Positions 7,101 through 16,756 of a DNA stretch of 64,000 bases are shown in pieces. The notes under the pieces were generated by a model that did no database searches, was not told the DNA's origin, and saw only the letters and a program-made list of their open reading frames with translations. How positions within the stretch are numbered: position 1 is the first letter of the stretch; every line of letters begins with the position of its first letter. The translations under genes and the position numbers were made by a program. Source of the DNA: Marinigracilibium pacificum (GTDB lineage Bacteria; Bacteroidota; Bacteroidia; Cytophagales; Cyclobacteriaceae); NCBI RefSeq assembly GCF_012926615.1, contig NZ_JABBNU010000014.1, forward strand, positions 1 through 64,000, written 5' to 3'.

Positions 7101-7384
7101 TTGACTTCAGGGATTTGGGTGATAAAATAGATTTTGTATTATTTGTTTATAAACTAATAACGATCCTTGTGAAATTAATTTACTGAGTCAATGTTAATAA
7201 ATATTAAAATTTTAATTTTTAACAATTAACCCATTTTTCAAATTGATTTTTGAGCTGCCTGAAAGAAAGAAATGAAAATATACCCTGAATGCTTCTTGAT
7301 TGAGTTTACATTAAAAAGTATGGGTATCAGGAATCCGGATCCTTAGAGAGGAGACTGACGATCTAGACTTAATCGAGATAAGAG
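7101..7384. other. Gene-free stretch
   Basis: An AT-rich gap between the small lipoprotein gene and the terminator-like hairpin of the DUF2027-Smr gene. No credible gene, RNA or repeat was seen. It must hold the promoter of the lipoprotein gene, but no convincing TAnnTTTG pair was found. Confidence 0.5.
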
Positions 7385-7423
7385 TAATCACCAGATATTG
7401 ATTAAAATGATATCTGGTGATTA
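7385..7423 (-). terminator. Hairpin terminator of the DUF2027-Smr operon
   Basis: A perfect 14-bp inverted repeat (7385-7398 with 7410-7423) with an 11-nt loop starts 5 nt after the stop at 7428 on the minus strand. The following U content is weak (TTA CTCTTATCT), so termination may be only partial. Confidence 0.6.
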
Positions 7424-7427
7424 TTTA

Positions 7428-8405
7428 TTATTTAAATACAACTTTGGTGGCACCGTAACCACCCCATTTGTCTCGTTGTGTGTCTTTAAAGTATTTGATG
7501 TTGTCTATTCCACTCAGATATTTGTGGATCTTGTTTTTTAATACACCGTTACCAACTCCATGAATAAATGTGATTTCATCCATTCCTGAACTTAGTGCCT
7601 GGTCAAATTTTTGCAAGAATGTATCAAATTGTAAATCAAGCATCTGGCTGTTGCTCATTGTTGCATGATCTTTCGATAGCTCTTCGATATGTAAATCAAT
7701 GCTTGCTGAAGGTTTCTGGGCAGATGAATAGTTTTGGCTTTCTCCTGGTTTTGCAGATGATTCCTGAAGTGTTTCTTTTAATTCGCGAACATTTATTTTC
7801 TTTCCCTGATCATCTAATCTGAATGTATAGGCATCAGCATCAATTAAAGGTGTTTTTCTTCTGCTTTTAAAGAATTTCCCAGCCTTGAATTTAATCTGTC
7901 TGCTCATTGGTGTCGGAGTCTCTTCAAATGTTCTTGAATGATAAATGATGTCTGCTCGATACACAGGCCAGTTATCAAAGTCATTTGAATCCAGATTAAA
8001 GAGCTTGTAATGCTCTTTTGGAAGTACTCTTCCGGCAATGATACCCTTCGAATTATCTCCCGAAATCTCAGAAAAGGAAAATAACACCATTTGATCAGTT
8101 AGGTTGATCAGGTGCAGAGCCATTTGTTTGTCGTTAACAGGCTTGAACGCAACATATATGCCTTCCGGCCAACCTATAACAGCCGGAGCAGCTTTAATTT
8201 TCTCAGCCTGCTTTTCGTATTCTGGCGTTTCTTTCTTTTTGAAATAGGTAGTTTCTTCCTTACTGATGAACACAAGTTCTGAACGAAGTACCGGGATCTC
8301 AAACCCATCTTCGATCTCAACCATTACTGTCTGGTTATCAACAATGGAAGTCACAACTCCGCTTTCTGTACCTCTTAAAAATCTTACTTTGTCTCCGATG
8401 TTCAT
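7428..8405 (-). CDS. DUF2027 protein with C-terminal Smr domain
   Basis: A 325-residue protein. The N-terminus (about 1-50, MNIGDKVRFLRG...) is a small SH3/KOW-like barrel, the central part (about 75-190) matches the DUF2027 domain of Bacteroidota, and the C-terminal 95 residues form an Smr (MutS2-related) domain. That domain has the hallmark IDLHIEEL start and HGVGNGVLKNKI glycine-rich motif. Smr domains bind or cut nucleic acids, often RNA on collided ribosomes, or branched DNA. The first motif DLHIEE keeps the His seen in nuclease-active Smr proteins. It is cytoplasmic. The gene lies 2 nt downstream of the DUF2279 gene and is probably co-transcribed with it and phrB. Confidence 0.85.
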   Translation of the reverse strand: MNIGDKVRFLRGTESGVVTSIVDNQTVMVEIEDGFEIPVLRSELVFISKEETTYFKKKETPEYEKQAEKIKAAPAVIGWPEGIYVAFKPVNDKQMALHLINLTDQMVLFSFSEISGDNSKGIIAGRVLPKEHYKLFNLDSNDFDNWPVYRADIIYHSRTFEETPTPMSRQIKFKAGKFFKSRRKTPLIDADAYTFRLDDQGKKINVRELKETLQESSAKPGESQNYSSAQKPSASIDLHIEELSKDHATMSNSQMLDLQFDTFLQKFDQALSSGMDEITFIHGVGNGVLKNKIHKYLSGIDNIKYFKDTQRDKWGGYGATKVVFK

Positions 8406-8407
8406 TG

Positions 8408-9313
8408 TTAGAAATATATAGGGTGAAATTTGACATTGCCCCTGGTGTTTATTTCAAGAGCAGGTGTCGGTAAATGTATATAGTTAGCTAGCTTAAGTAT
8501 AAACTTCAGCCATTTCTTATTTGTTTTAATTGCTGACAGATCAATGTCAGGAGCTAAAAAGAACTGTCGATACGGATCAAGTCCGGCTTCGATATTCTGA
8601 TGGTCTCTGGCGTAGATCATGTCTTCAGCACCATAGCCAAGGCCGATATTGATATACGATAACCATTTTGGTATGTTGCCAAAGTTATCTGTCTGAATGC
8701 TTAACCAGTAGGTTTGCCCGTTATAATCCTTTAAAATTTGCTCGTGAAGTCCATCTCCAAGTACTTCAGGTCTCATAGAAGCATATCCGGAAGTTGAAAA
8801 ACTGAATTTTGGTCTTACCCACTGTTTGTCCCAGCTTCTGTTTGATTGTAACACGAACAATCCTGTGCCGAGCAAATTAGCCAAAAGGTCTGTTCCACTG
8901 GCTCCATAATCCGGAGAATAGCCATCAAAGATTTCAATTGATGCCATTGCTACTGTTGCAGCAGCTGCTCCATAGATAATCGATTTCTTATTTTCCAGTC
9001 CCGCATTTCGAAGCCCGTCAACCATCAATTCTGTGATAAAAAAGCTACCTGTCATGTGCCCTGCCTTATCCATCTGTTTCCATTCTTTGGAATCATCAAA
9101 CCACCGAAATGAAACTTTCTCATCATTGTTGTACCAGGTGGTTCCGAGGTAGGTCATGGTCAGGGCATAGGTTCCTGCCGAAATTAAGGCAAACCTTGCT
9201 ACATGGTTTTTTGAATCCGTGGTATCAGATGCTTCAGGAGAATATTGACCAAAGCCTAATGCTGGTATGATCAATAAAAGTGCAAAAAGGATTGTCCTTA
9301 CCGATAGATTCAT
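8408..9313 (-). CDS. DUF2279 family periplasmic/membrane protein
   Basis: A 301-residue protein with a signal peptide (residues 1-22, ending in GFGQ). It contains the DUF2279 pattern: a short membrane-like helix (about 41-56), a DKAGHMTGSFFITEL motif (His near residue 88), a small-residue helix (IYGAAAATVAMASIEIFDGY) and GASGTDLLANLLG. The YfiM-like family is associated with the envelope and may span the outer membrane in part, but its activity is unknown. The C-terminal half (LSIQTDNFGNIPKWLSYINIGLGYGAEDM) looks beta-rich. The stop is 2 nt before the DUF2027-Smr start and the start is 23 nt after phrB, so the three form one minus-strand operon. Confidence 0.78.
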   Translation of the reverse strand: MNLSVRTILFALLLIIPALGFGQYSPEASDTTDSKNHVARFALISAGTYALTMTYLGTTWYNNDEKVSFRWFDDSKEWKQMDKAGHMTGSFFITELMVDGLRNAGLENKKSIIYGAAAATVAMASIEIFDGYSPDYGASGTDLLANLLGTGLFVLQSNRSWDKQWVRPKFSFSTSGYASMRPEVLGDGLHEQILKDYNGQTYWLSIQTDNFGNIPKWLSYINIGLGYGAEDMIYARDHQNIEAGLDPYRQFFLAPDIDLSAIKTNKKWLKFILKLANYIHLPTPALEINTRGNVKFHPIYF

Positions 9314-9336
9314 CCGGTAAACTTAATACTTCCTTT

Positions 9337-10644
9337 TTATTTCACTGCTTGTTCATAAGTTTTTATTGCTCTTTCCCGGGCTGCTTTATGTTCTACTATT
9401 GGTTTAGGGTAATCACCGGAAAGGATTTCAGGAACCCATTTCTTAATGTATTCCATATCCGGATCAAATTTTTTGAGTTGTGACGAAGGATTAAAGACTC
9501 TGAAATAGGGCTGGGCATCAGTGCCCGTCCCGGCAGCCCATTGCCAACCTCCATTATTACTGGCAAGCTCATAATCAAGCAGCTTCTTTGCAAAATAAGC
9601 CTCTCCCCAGCGCCAGTCGATGAGCAGGTGCTTGCATAAAAAACTGGCTACAACCATTCTTACCCGGTTATGCATATATCCCGTCTGGTTTAATTGCCTC
9701 ATACCTGCATCAACCAGTGGATAACCTGTTTTTCCTTCGCACCATTTTTGAAATTTTTCCGCATCATTTATCCATTGTACAGCATCATATTTGGGTTTGA
9801 AGTTATTATTAACGACCTGTGGGTTGAAAAACAGAATCATCATATAAAACTCTCTCCAGATGAGTTCGTTTAAATAGGTTTTATTTAGTTCTGCTGCTTT
9901 TTTTGCAAGTTTCCGAATACTTATTGTCCCAAATCTCAAATGAATACCAAGGTGAGTTGTCCCTTTTTCCAATTTGGGGATATCCCGGGTTTCATCATAG
10001 GTTTCAATAATGTTTTCATTGATATCGTTTGTTGGAATCTCAATTTCTGATCTTTCAAACCCCATATCTGATAATTGGTGGGGATTCTTTACTGTAGTTT
10101 CGTAAAGATTATGAAGGTTATTTTCACTCCAGTAGTGTGGAACTTCATCCTTAGCCCATTTATCCAACCATGTTCGGCTGTAGGGGGTGAATACTTTGTA
10201 GTATGAATCCGTCTGAGTCAAAATATCATACTTCTCAAATATTACCTGGTCCTTATAGGTATTGAACCCGATATTTTTTGATTTTAGAAATTCTTCAATC
10301 TTTTCATCGCGTTGCCTGGCATAGGGCTCATAATCACGGTTACAGTAGACTGTATCAACGTTATATTCCTGTGTTAAAGACTGAAATGCTTCTTCAGGAG
10401 TGTCATAAAAAGTCAATAAACCACTATTATGCTTTTGAAAACTAGCATGAAGTTCATTGATTTTATCTGAAATAAACATTACTCTTGGATCTTTCTTGTC
10501 TTCAAGATCATCAAGAATCTGTCTATCAAAAATAAATATTGGGAGTACTTTGTGTTCTGATTTTAATGCTTCGTACAGACCGTGATTATCGTCTGTTCTC
10601 AAGTCTCTTCGAAACCAAAAAATATTGATTTTTTCTTTAGTCAT
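9337..10644 (-). CDS. phrB: Deoxyribodipyrimidine photo-lyase
   Basis: A 435-residue light-driven DNA repair enzyme that splits cyclobutane pyrimidine dimers. The N-terminal alpha/beta antenna-binding domain (about 1-130) starts with IFWFRRDLRTDDN. The C-terminal FAD-binding helical domain carries the class I photolyase motifs LIWREFYMMIL, GYPLVDAGMRQL, GYMHNRVRMVVASFL, and WQWAAGTGTDAQPYFRVFNP. The Trp residues needed for the electron-transfer chain are present in WRWGEAYF and NNGGWQWAAG. Length is somewhat below E. coli PhrB (472). It starts 1 nt after the tamB stop codon, so it is translationally close to tamB and shares its transcript. The ATG is certain from the conserved N-terminus. Confidence 0.93.
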   Translation of the reverse strand: MTKEKINIFWFRRDLRTDDNHGLYEALKSEHKVLPIFIFDRQILDDLEDKKDPRVMFISDKINELHASFQKHNSGLLTFYDTPEEAFQSLTQEYNVDTVYCNRDYEPYARQRDEKIEEFLKSKNIGFNTYKDQVIFEKYDILTQTDSYYKVFTPYSRTWLDKWAKDEVPHYWSENNLHNLYETTVKNPHQLSDMGFERSEIEIPTNDINENIIETYDETRDIPKLEKGTTHLGIHLRFGTISIRKLAKKAAELNKTYLNELIWREFYMMILFFNPQVVNNNFKPKYDAVQWINDAEKFQKWCEGKTGYPLVDAGMRQLNQTGYMHNRVRMVVASFLCKHLLIDWRWGEAYFAKKLLDYELASNNGGWQWAAGTGTDAQPYFRVFNPSSQLKKFDPDMEYIKKWVPEILSGDYPKPIVEHKAARERAIKTYEQAVK

Positions 10645-13600
10645 TTATTCGGGATCATTTTCTTCCCTCAAAACAGCATCATCATTCAAATTGTTTTGTT
10701 CATTTTCATCTTCCGGACTCTCTTCTTCTTCTTTTTTCTTTTTGTCCTTCCCAAACAAATCCCTGATGTTGTCAAAATTTTCGGTGTATAACAAACTGAG
10801 TCCGGCATTAACATCAGACCCTGTAAGTGAGTAAATATTGTTGTAGTCGGTTTTGTTATACATTTTAACCTTCAGCTTGCCATTTTTGGTCAGCACATAT
10901 TCGATTGTCCAATCTCCGATAAGTTCATTTACCGGCTGAGTATTGTTATCGAGTCCTGCATTGTTGGCATTATTATTAAAGGTACCATCGCGAGTAATTG
11001 TCAGACGACCATCAAGCATGCTGTATGAAAGCCTCACCCTGAATGTTTCAAATTGCTGGAAGTCAAGGTTGATATCCAGATTATCATCTACCTGACTTAA
11101 CCAATAGCTTATCTGGTTAGATAATAACTCACCCATACTGTTTGTGGCAATGGTGTTTTCCACGGTAAAGGTATTACGCGGTGTAAGCCCACCAAGCACT
11201 AGAAGACTGAATACCTGCTGGTTCAAATACTGTTCGTTATTTTGAACATCCCTATGAAATGCCTGAACTTCGGCAAGCATCTGTCGCGGATAATCAACAA
11301 TTTCGATATCAAAATCAACATTAGGCGATAATAACGGCCCGTCAATATCCATTAATGCATTTACCGGATACTTTCTGGCAACATCAGTATTTGAAGTCGA
11401 TACCTGGTCGTCTTGTGGAATATTCAAGATAGGCCTTAAAGAAGCAAGGTTGCTATATGAAGCCCTGATATCAAGGATACCCTGATACGGATCACCATAC
11501 CACGTAATTCGGCTGTCAGGCAAAATGCTAAAGTGCTTATTGATGACATTGTAGAAGATGAAGTTGTAATCACCACGTTCAATCTGGTAGTCACCAAACA
11601 TGTTAAATTCACCCTGTGTATCAATGATCATTTTGATTTTTCCATTACCATACCCTCTGAGTATATCTCCGGTTTTATCATCAAAAATGATCTCCAGGTA
11701 GGCATCGGTGGTAACATCAAAGTTGAAATCCAGGATTACTCCACTCAGGTCAATTTCCTCTTCAGTAGCATTTAGTTCTAAAGTTTGTTCTGAATCTGCA
11801 TCCTCGATGGTTATAAAGTCTGTAGTTGTAGTATTTTCTACTTCCTCACTAACAGGAATGTGAATATGCGTTCCTTTCTCACTTGTGGCATTAGCTGTGA
11901 TATACAGGTTTTCGAAAGATCCGAGGATCTCTACATCACCGGTGGCATATGCCTCTCCATAGAAAAGTTCATTTTGCCTGATAGTTGTGTTTAATACTTT
12001 GAAGTTTTGCAGCTCTCCTCTTAAGTCTAGAGTAAAATATTGAAAGCCGTCATGGAAAATACCACCGTTTAAAACTCCTTGCTGATCGTTTACATCTCTT
12101 AGCTGAAGGTTTCTGAATCCGATTTGGTTTTCGTCGAAGAAAATAGAACCCCTGAATGTATAGTAGGTATTCATGTAGTTCATTCTGATTCCACCATCAT
12201 CAATAAATCCGTTTCCTCTTAATATCGGGTAGTCAAACATTCCGGTAATCTTGAAATCACCTTGCGCTGTCCCTCTGATATCCGAGAAAATAGTTTTCAA
12301 ATAGGGTTCGAAAATAGTCAGGTTGGCATCATCAAAACTAGCTACCAGGTCGAGTTGATTTCGATCACTTTTAGGGAAAACATCACCTTTTAACGAGATA
12401 GTTTCAAATCCTTCACGCACCACATTAAGATCGAGGGCTATCTTTTGTGATTGTTTGTTGAATTCAGAAACACCATTAACATTTCCAACGAGGAAGTCAT
12501 CGATTTTTAATGAATCTATCGATAAGGTACCATCAATTTCAGGACTCTTAAATAAATTACTTAAAGTGATGTCGCTATTCAGCGTCCCATAATACTTAAC
12601 TTTCATCAGTGGGTTTAAAGTGCTGATCTTAAAGTTGTTGACGTTGATATCGAGCTCATGTTCAGTCGAGTCAGAGATAACACCATTCAGACTTATAATT
12701 TCTTCATTATGGAAAACATTGAAATTTGATACTTTGAAGATTTTATTGATCCAGGCTATTGAGTTATCAGGGTCAATTCCCCAGCTTTTATCCAATATAT
12801 TAAACTTAGCTTCCTCAATTCGAAGTCTTGTGCTATCAGTAAGGAAATCAAGTTCTCCAATGATTTTAGCATCATTATTTTCGTTTTCTTGCTTAGCAAA
12901 AAACTCAAGGTCAATGTGATTTTCACTCCATATAGCTTCAAAAAACAAATCTTCAGTAGTCAGATTATTGGTAACTTTTTGTTTTGATGATTCAACTATT
13001 GCATACGCCAGAACATTCGTGCTGTCTTTAAACTTTGATGTAGATAGATCAACTTTCAGATCTTTCATTATCAACTTATTCAGCTGTAAGGTGTCTGTTT
13101 CAAGGTATGCGTTTAATATGGAAGTAGCTCCATTCTGAAAGTTTCCGGAGAGATAGATGGTATCCTGAATCTGCATTTTTGACTCAACCAGATCAAGAAT
13201 TGGCTTCATATTAAAACCTGTAACCTCAAAATCAATATCGTATGACTCATCCGAGCTTTTCCTGGTTAGTGTTGAAAGTTTTTCTTTTTCATTACTTAAG
13301 ATATAGGTGTATTCTTTCAACAGTAACTGAAGGTCATTCCAGGCAGTTGTTAGGTTAAATTTCCCTTCAGCATTAAAATCTATCAGATCAGATTCAAGTT
13401 TGATTTTTCTTCCGAGACTATCTTTTACCGAAATCAATGAAAGAGTATCAATGTGCATTCGGTTATTTTTAAACTCGATGTCTGTATTACTGAATTGCGC
13501 ATTTCCTCTCAAGCTGTCAATTTCCAGACCTGTGGCATCAATATGGAAATCTCCGGAAAGTGATAATTTTTCCTTACTTAGATTTAACTCATGAAAAAAA

Positions 13601-15207
13601 GCAGTGTCTAGTGATGCAGTTATTTGAATGAGCTCCTTGTTTTTGTTAAGGTCAATTGTGCCTTCAGTGACAAATTGTAAATTAGGATCATCTATGCTTA
13701 GCTTTCCTTCGAAAAGCTCACTTGCTAATCTGGCATTTGTAACAATGTTTTTATAATTATATCCCTTTATTCCAAGGCTGGTTACCTTAGCATCGAGAAT
13801 AAAATCCGCATTTTCAAGAATTAATCCTGAACCCTGAATTTCACCGCTTAATGATACTTTCTGGAAATCTTCAGGTCTGTTAAAGTATTTACCAAGATCA
13901 AAATTTTTGAGTACCAGGTCACCTTTGTAGTTGGCCGCATTATTTTCAAATAGCTTAAGATTTATATCTGTCTCGATATATCCGATTTCAGTCTGGAATG
14001 TGGCATTACTTACAAAGTCATTAACAAAGCCAATAAACTGACCTTCAATCTGTGTCTTGCCGAGAGGGGTAAGCAGGGTGTCACGTTTTCCCGGGATGAT
14101 CTTTTGAAGATCCGAATTAAACATATTTGCTTCATCAACAGTGATAAACATGAAGGTCTCCCCAACATTTGGCAAGCCCGAAAACTGCATGTTTCCTTTT
14201 ATTTCACTTCGCTGAGCATAGTTTATATTAAGGTTATAGACCGAAAAATCGGTGATTCCGCCACTGAATACCCCTGAAACTTCATGCTTTTCGTTTTGAC
14301 CTCTGAAATAGGATGCGAAAAGACTCAGATCTTTAGAGTCAATGATGCTTTTATTAATTTTTGCTTCGATATCTACCGAATCAATGAAATAACTTAATGC
14401 CGAAGGTGATTTGTAATTAAATACAAGGCTATCCTGAATGAATGATTCTCCAATATTAAGATTCAGATCATCAAAAGACATATGGTCATCGCAATAGAGA
14501 AATTGCGTTTGCATGTCATTGATGTGTAATCTGTTATAAACTGGATCATTGGAATTAAGAAAGTCTGAGTAGAAACTTAATGAGTCATTGAAAATCTCAA
14601 AACCCTCAAGGTGGGCATTGATTTCATTTAACTTAAAGTGAAACAGGTCAAATTCATTAGATGGCAGACTGTCTTTTTCAATATAATTATAAGTGAAGAA
14701 ACCCCTGTCGATAAATACATCCGTGAAAGTAACCCATGTCCGCTTTTTGGTCTTAGTTTGTTTGCGGGCCATATTTTTCAATGAAACAATAAAGCCAGTA
14801 AGGTTTAATGTGTCTTCACCAGGATGTTTGATAAGGTGTACGGTTGGTTGATCGAGAGATACTTTGTTTAAATGGATTCGTCCTTTCTTATTGATTCCGG
14901 TAATATCAAAATTTAGAATCAACCTGTTAACATCAACCATAAGGCTGTCGTTTCGGTCAAAAACCTGGATTCCGTTCAGGCTGATTTCATCATACCATAA
15001 AACACCCACCTTATCGAAATTTACCCTGTATCCTGTGGCTGCTTCCAGTTTTGATTTTAACCTACTGGTGATTTCATTTTGTACAAAAGGAAGTTGAATA
15101 AGCGCAGTTAACATTAAAAATAAGATTATCAGCCCAAGAATTACCCTCGTGAGTAATTTGAGTACCTTATTTTTAATAACTTGCGATAATTTTATTTCCT
15201 TAGTCAC
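10645..15207 (-). CDS. tamB: Translocation and assembly module protein TamB
   Basis: A 1520-residue inner-membrane-anchored periplasmic bridge of the AsmA/TamB (DUF490) family, which moves phospholipids and helps outer-membrane assembly. One N-terminal membrane segment (about 18-38, VILGLIILFLMLTALIQ) is followed by a very long run of beta repeats forming a lipid groove. The C-terminal TamB signature runs from about 1100 (VLNGGIFHDGFQ, RGDYNFIFYN, ITWYGDPYQGILDIRASY) to a charged, low-complexity tail with a KKKKEEEE stretch. The start is GTG at 15207, and it is forced: an in-frame TAA (15210-15208) precedes it directly and no other start lies before the membrane segment. This puts the start 2 nt from the divergent tsaD start. 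Confidence 0.92.
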   Translation of the reverse strand: MTKEIKLSQVIKNKVLKLLTRVILGLIILFLMLTALIQLPFVQNEITSRLKSKLEAATGYRVNFDKVGVLWYDEISLNGIQVFDRNDSLMVDVNRLILNFDITGINKKGRIHLNKVSLDQPTVHLIKHPGEDTLNLTGFIVSLKNMARKQTKTKKRTWVTFTDVFIDRGFFTYNYIEKDSLPSNEFDLFHFKLNEINAHLEGFEIFNDSLSFYSDFLNSNDPVYNRLHINDMQTQFLYCDDHMSFDDLNLNIGESFIQDSLVFNYKSPSALSYFIDSVDIEAKINKSIIDSKDLSLFASYFRGQNEKHEVSGVFSGGITDFSVYNLNINYAQRSEIKGNMQFSGLPNVGETFMFITVDEANMFNSDLQKIIPGKRDTLLTPLGKTQIEGQFIGFVNDFVSNATFQTEIGYIETDINLKLFENNAANYKGDLVLKNFDLGKYFNRPEDFQKVSLSGEIQGSGLILENADFILDAKVTSLGIKGYNYKNIVTNARLASELFEGKLSIDDPNLQFVTEGTIDLNKNKELIQITASLDTAFFHELNLSKEKLSLSGDFHIDATGLEIDSLRGNAQFSNTDIEFKNNRMHIDTLSLISVKDSLGRKIKLESDLIDFNAEGKFNLTTAWNDLQLLLKEYTYILSNEKEKLSTLTRKSSDESYDIDFEVTGFNMKPILDLVESKMQIQDTIYLSGNFQNGATSILNAYLETDTLQLNKLIMKDLKVDLSTSKFKDSTNVLAYAIVESSKQKVTNNLTTEDLFFEAIWSENHIDLEFFAKQENENNDAKIIGELDFLTDSTRLRIEEAKFNILDKSWGIDPDNSIAWINKIFKVSNFNVFHNEEIISLNGVISDSTEHELDINVNNFKISTLNPLMKVKYYGTLNSDITLSNLFKSPEIDGTLSIDSLKIDDFLVGNVNGVSEFNKQSQKIALDLNVVREGFETISLKGDVFPKSDRNQLDLVASFDDANLTIFEPYLKTIFSDIRGTAQGDFKITGMFDYPILRGNGFIDDGGIRMNYMNTYYTFRGSIFFDENQIGFRNLQLRDVNDQQGVLNGGIFHDGFQYFTLDLRGELQNFKVLNTTIRQNELFYGEAYATGDVEILGSFENLYITANATSEKGTHIHIPVSEEVENTTTTDFITIEDADSEQTLELNATEEEIDLSGVILDFNFDVTTDAYLEIIFDDKTGDILRGYGNGKIKMIIDTQGEFNMFGDYQIERGDYNFIFYNVINKHFSILPDSRITWYGDPYQGILDIRASYSNLASLRPILNIPQDDQVSTSNTDVARKYPVNALMDIDGPLLSPNVDFDIEIVDYPRQMLAEVQAFHRDVQNNEQYLNQQVFSLLVLGGLTPRNTFTVENTIATNSMGELLSNQISYWLSQVDDNLDINLDFQQFETFRVRLSYSMLDGRLTITRDGTFNNNANNAGLDNNTQPVNELIGDWTIEYVLTKNGKLKVKMYNKTDYNNIYSLTGSDVNAGLSLLYTENFDNIRDLFGKDKKKKEEEESPEDENEQNNLNDDAVLREENDPE

Positions 15208-15209
15208 TT

Positions 15210-16214
15210 ATGTCAATTAATATATTAGCCATTGAGTCCTCTTGTGATGAAACTGCGGCCTCCGTCATTTCTGATGGAAAGGTCGTAAATAATATAATTG
15301 CAACACAAGATATACACGAAAAATATGGCGGTGTCGTTCCCGAATTAGCATCAAGAGTTCACCAACAAAATATAGTTCCGGTAGTTTCCGAAGCTCTCAA
15401 ACAAGCAAATATAGAAATTTCAGACATCAATGCAGTAGCATTTACCCGTGGACCTGGATTATTAGGTTCATTATTAGTTGGAGTTTCTTTTGCCAAAGGG
15501 TTAAGCCTTGCCAGAAATATTCCGATGATTGAAGTAAATCATATGCAGGCACACATTTTGGCTCATTTTATCGATGATCCGAAACCTGAGTTTCCTTTCT
15601 TGTGTTTAACTGTTAGTGGAGGGCATACTCAATTGGTAGTTGTCAGAGATTATCTTGATATGGAGATAATTGGTCAGACAAAAGATGATGCTGTAGGAGA
15701 GGCTTTTGACAAGGCAGCTAAAATTATGGGATTACCTTATCCCGGCGGACCCTTGATTGATAAGTATGCGAAGGATGGTGATCCGAAAAAATACACCTAT
15801 CCACCAGCAGAAATACCCGGGCTGGATTTTTCTTTTAGTGGAATTAAAACTGCTATTTTGTATTTTCTAAGGGATGAACTAAAGAGTAATCCGGATTTTA
15901 TTAAAGAAAATATAAATGATATCTGTGCCGGTATTCAGCAAAGTTTAATTAATATGTTGATTGATAAACTGAAAAAGGCAGTTAAACAAACGGGTATCAA
16001 AAGAGTAGCTCTTGCAGGTGGAGTATCGGCAAACTCCGGGCTGCGAAATACGTTACAATCTGAAGCAGAAAAACATGGTTGGGAAACATTTATTCCTGCT
16101 TTTGAATACTGCACGGATAATGCCGGAATGATTGCAATTGCTGCCTGGTACAAATATCAGGCAAAGGAATTTGTTGATTTAAATGTATCAGCAGAACCAA
16201 GACTAAAGTTTTAA
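15210..16214 (+). CDS. tsaD: tRNA N6-adenosine threonylcarbamoyltransferase TsaD
   Basis: A 334-residue enzyme that transfers threonylcarbamoyl from threonylcarbamoyl-AMP to A37 of ANN-reading tRNAs, working with TsaB and TsaE. It is an ASKHA-fold protein: the N-terminus ILAIESSCDETA is the family hallmark, the metal-binding HxxxH is in NHMQAHILAH (about residues 110-119), and SGGHTQLV and the C-terminal GGVSANSGLR follow. Length matches the family (about 335-340). The ATG at 15210 fits exactly. The region needed for initiation lies inside the 5' end of the divergent tamB gene. smpB follows after 5 nt, so the two form an operon. Confidence 0.96.
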   Translation: MSINILAIESSCDETAASVISDGKVVNNIIATQDIHEKYGGVVPELASRVHQQNIVPVVSEALKQANIEISDINAVAFTRGPGLLGSLLVGVSFAKGLSLARNIPMIEVNHMQAHILAHFIDDPKPEFPFLCLTVSGGHTQLVVVRDYLDMEIIGQTKDDAVGEAFDKAAKIMGLPYPGGPLIDKYAKDGDPKKYTYPPAEIPGLDFSFSGIKTAILYFLRDELKSNPDFIKENINDICAGIQQSLINMLIDKLKKAVKQTGIKRVALAGGVSANSGLRNTLQSEAEKHGWETFIPAFEYCTDNAGMIAIAAWYKYQAKEFVDLNVSAEPRLKF

Positions 16215-16219
16215 TAGTA

Positions 16220-16681
16220 ATGAGTAAAAAAGAAATACAGAAACAAGTAAATATAAAAAATAAAAAGGCCTCGTTTGAGTTTGAATGGCTTGAGCAATTT
16301 ACGGCAGGGATTGTTCTCAAAGGAACTGAAATAAAATCTATCAGGCAGGGAAAGGCGAACTTGCAAGAGGCTTATTGTGTTTTTCATAAAGGCGAACTGT
16401 GGGTGAAATCAATGCACATTTCTCCTTATGAGCAAGCAAGTTTTAAAAATCATGAGCCTAAAGCTGATCGTAAACTACTTCTCAATAAACGAGAAATAGA
16501 AAAATTGCAAGGTAAGATGGAGGAGAAAGGGTTGGCCATTATTCCAACGAAACTTTTTATTAATGAAAGAGGCTTTGCCAAAGTCAATATTGCACTTGCA
16601 AAAGGTAAAAAGCTTCATGATAAGCGGGATTCAATAAAAGAAAAGGATATCAAAAGAGAACTTCAAAGGCAGCAATTTTAA
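16220..16681 (+). CDS. smpB: SsrA-binding protein SmpB
   Basis: A 153-residue partner of tmRNA in trans-translation, which rescues stalled ribosomes. The family order is complete: the N-terminal INKKASFEFEWLEQFTAGIVLKGTEIKSIRQG block (about residues 11-43), LQEAYC, HISPYEQASFKNH, LLLNKREI, and the basic tail KGKKLHDKRDSIKEKDIKREL, which enters the decoding centre. The start is 5 nt after the tsaD stop. The tmRNA gene itself was not found in this window. A U-rich run after the stop (TTTTTTTT at 16686-16695) follows a weak hairpin (AAGCTGTC...), giving possible termination. Confidence 0.95.
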   Translation: MSKKEIQKQVNIKNKKASFEFEWLEQFTAGIVLKGTEIKSIRQGKANLQEAYCVFHKGELWVKSMHISPYEQASFKNHEPKADRKLLLNKREIEKLQGKMEEKGLAIIPTKLFINERGFAKVNIALAKGKKLHDKRDSIKEKDIKRELQRQQF

Positions 16682-16756
16682 GCTGTCTTTTTTTTTGGTC
16701 ATGTTCTGACTCCCATATTTGACTTTCCTTCTGTATATTTAATAGAAATAATTAGT

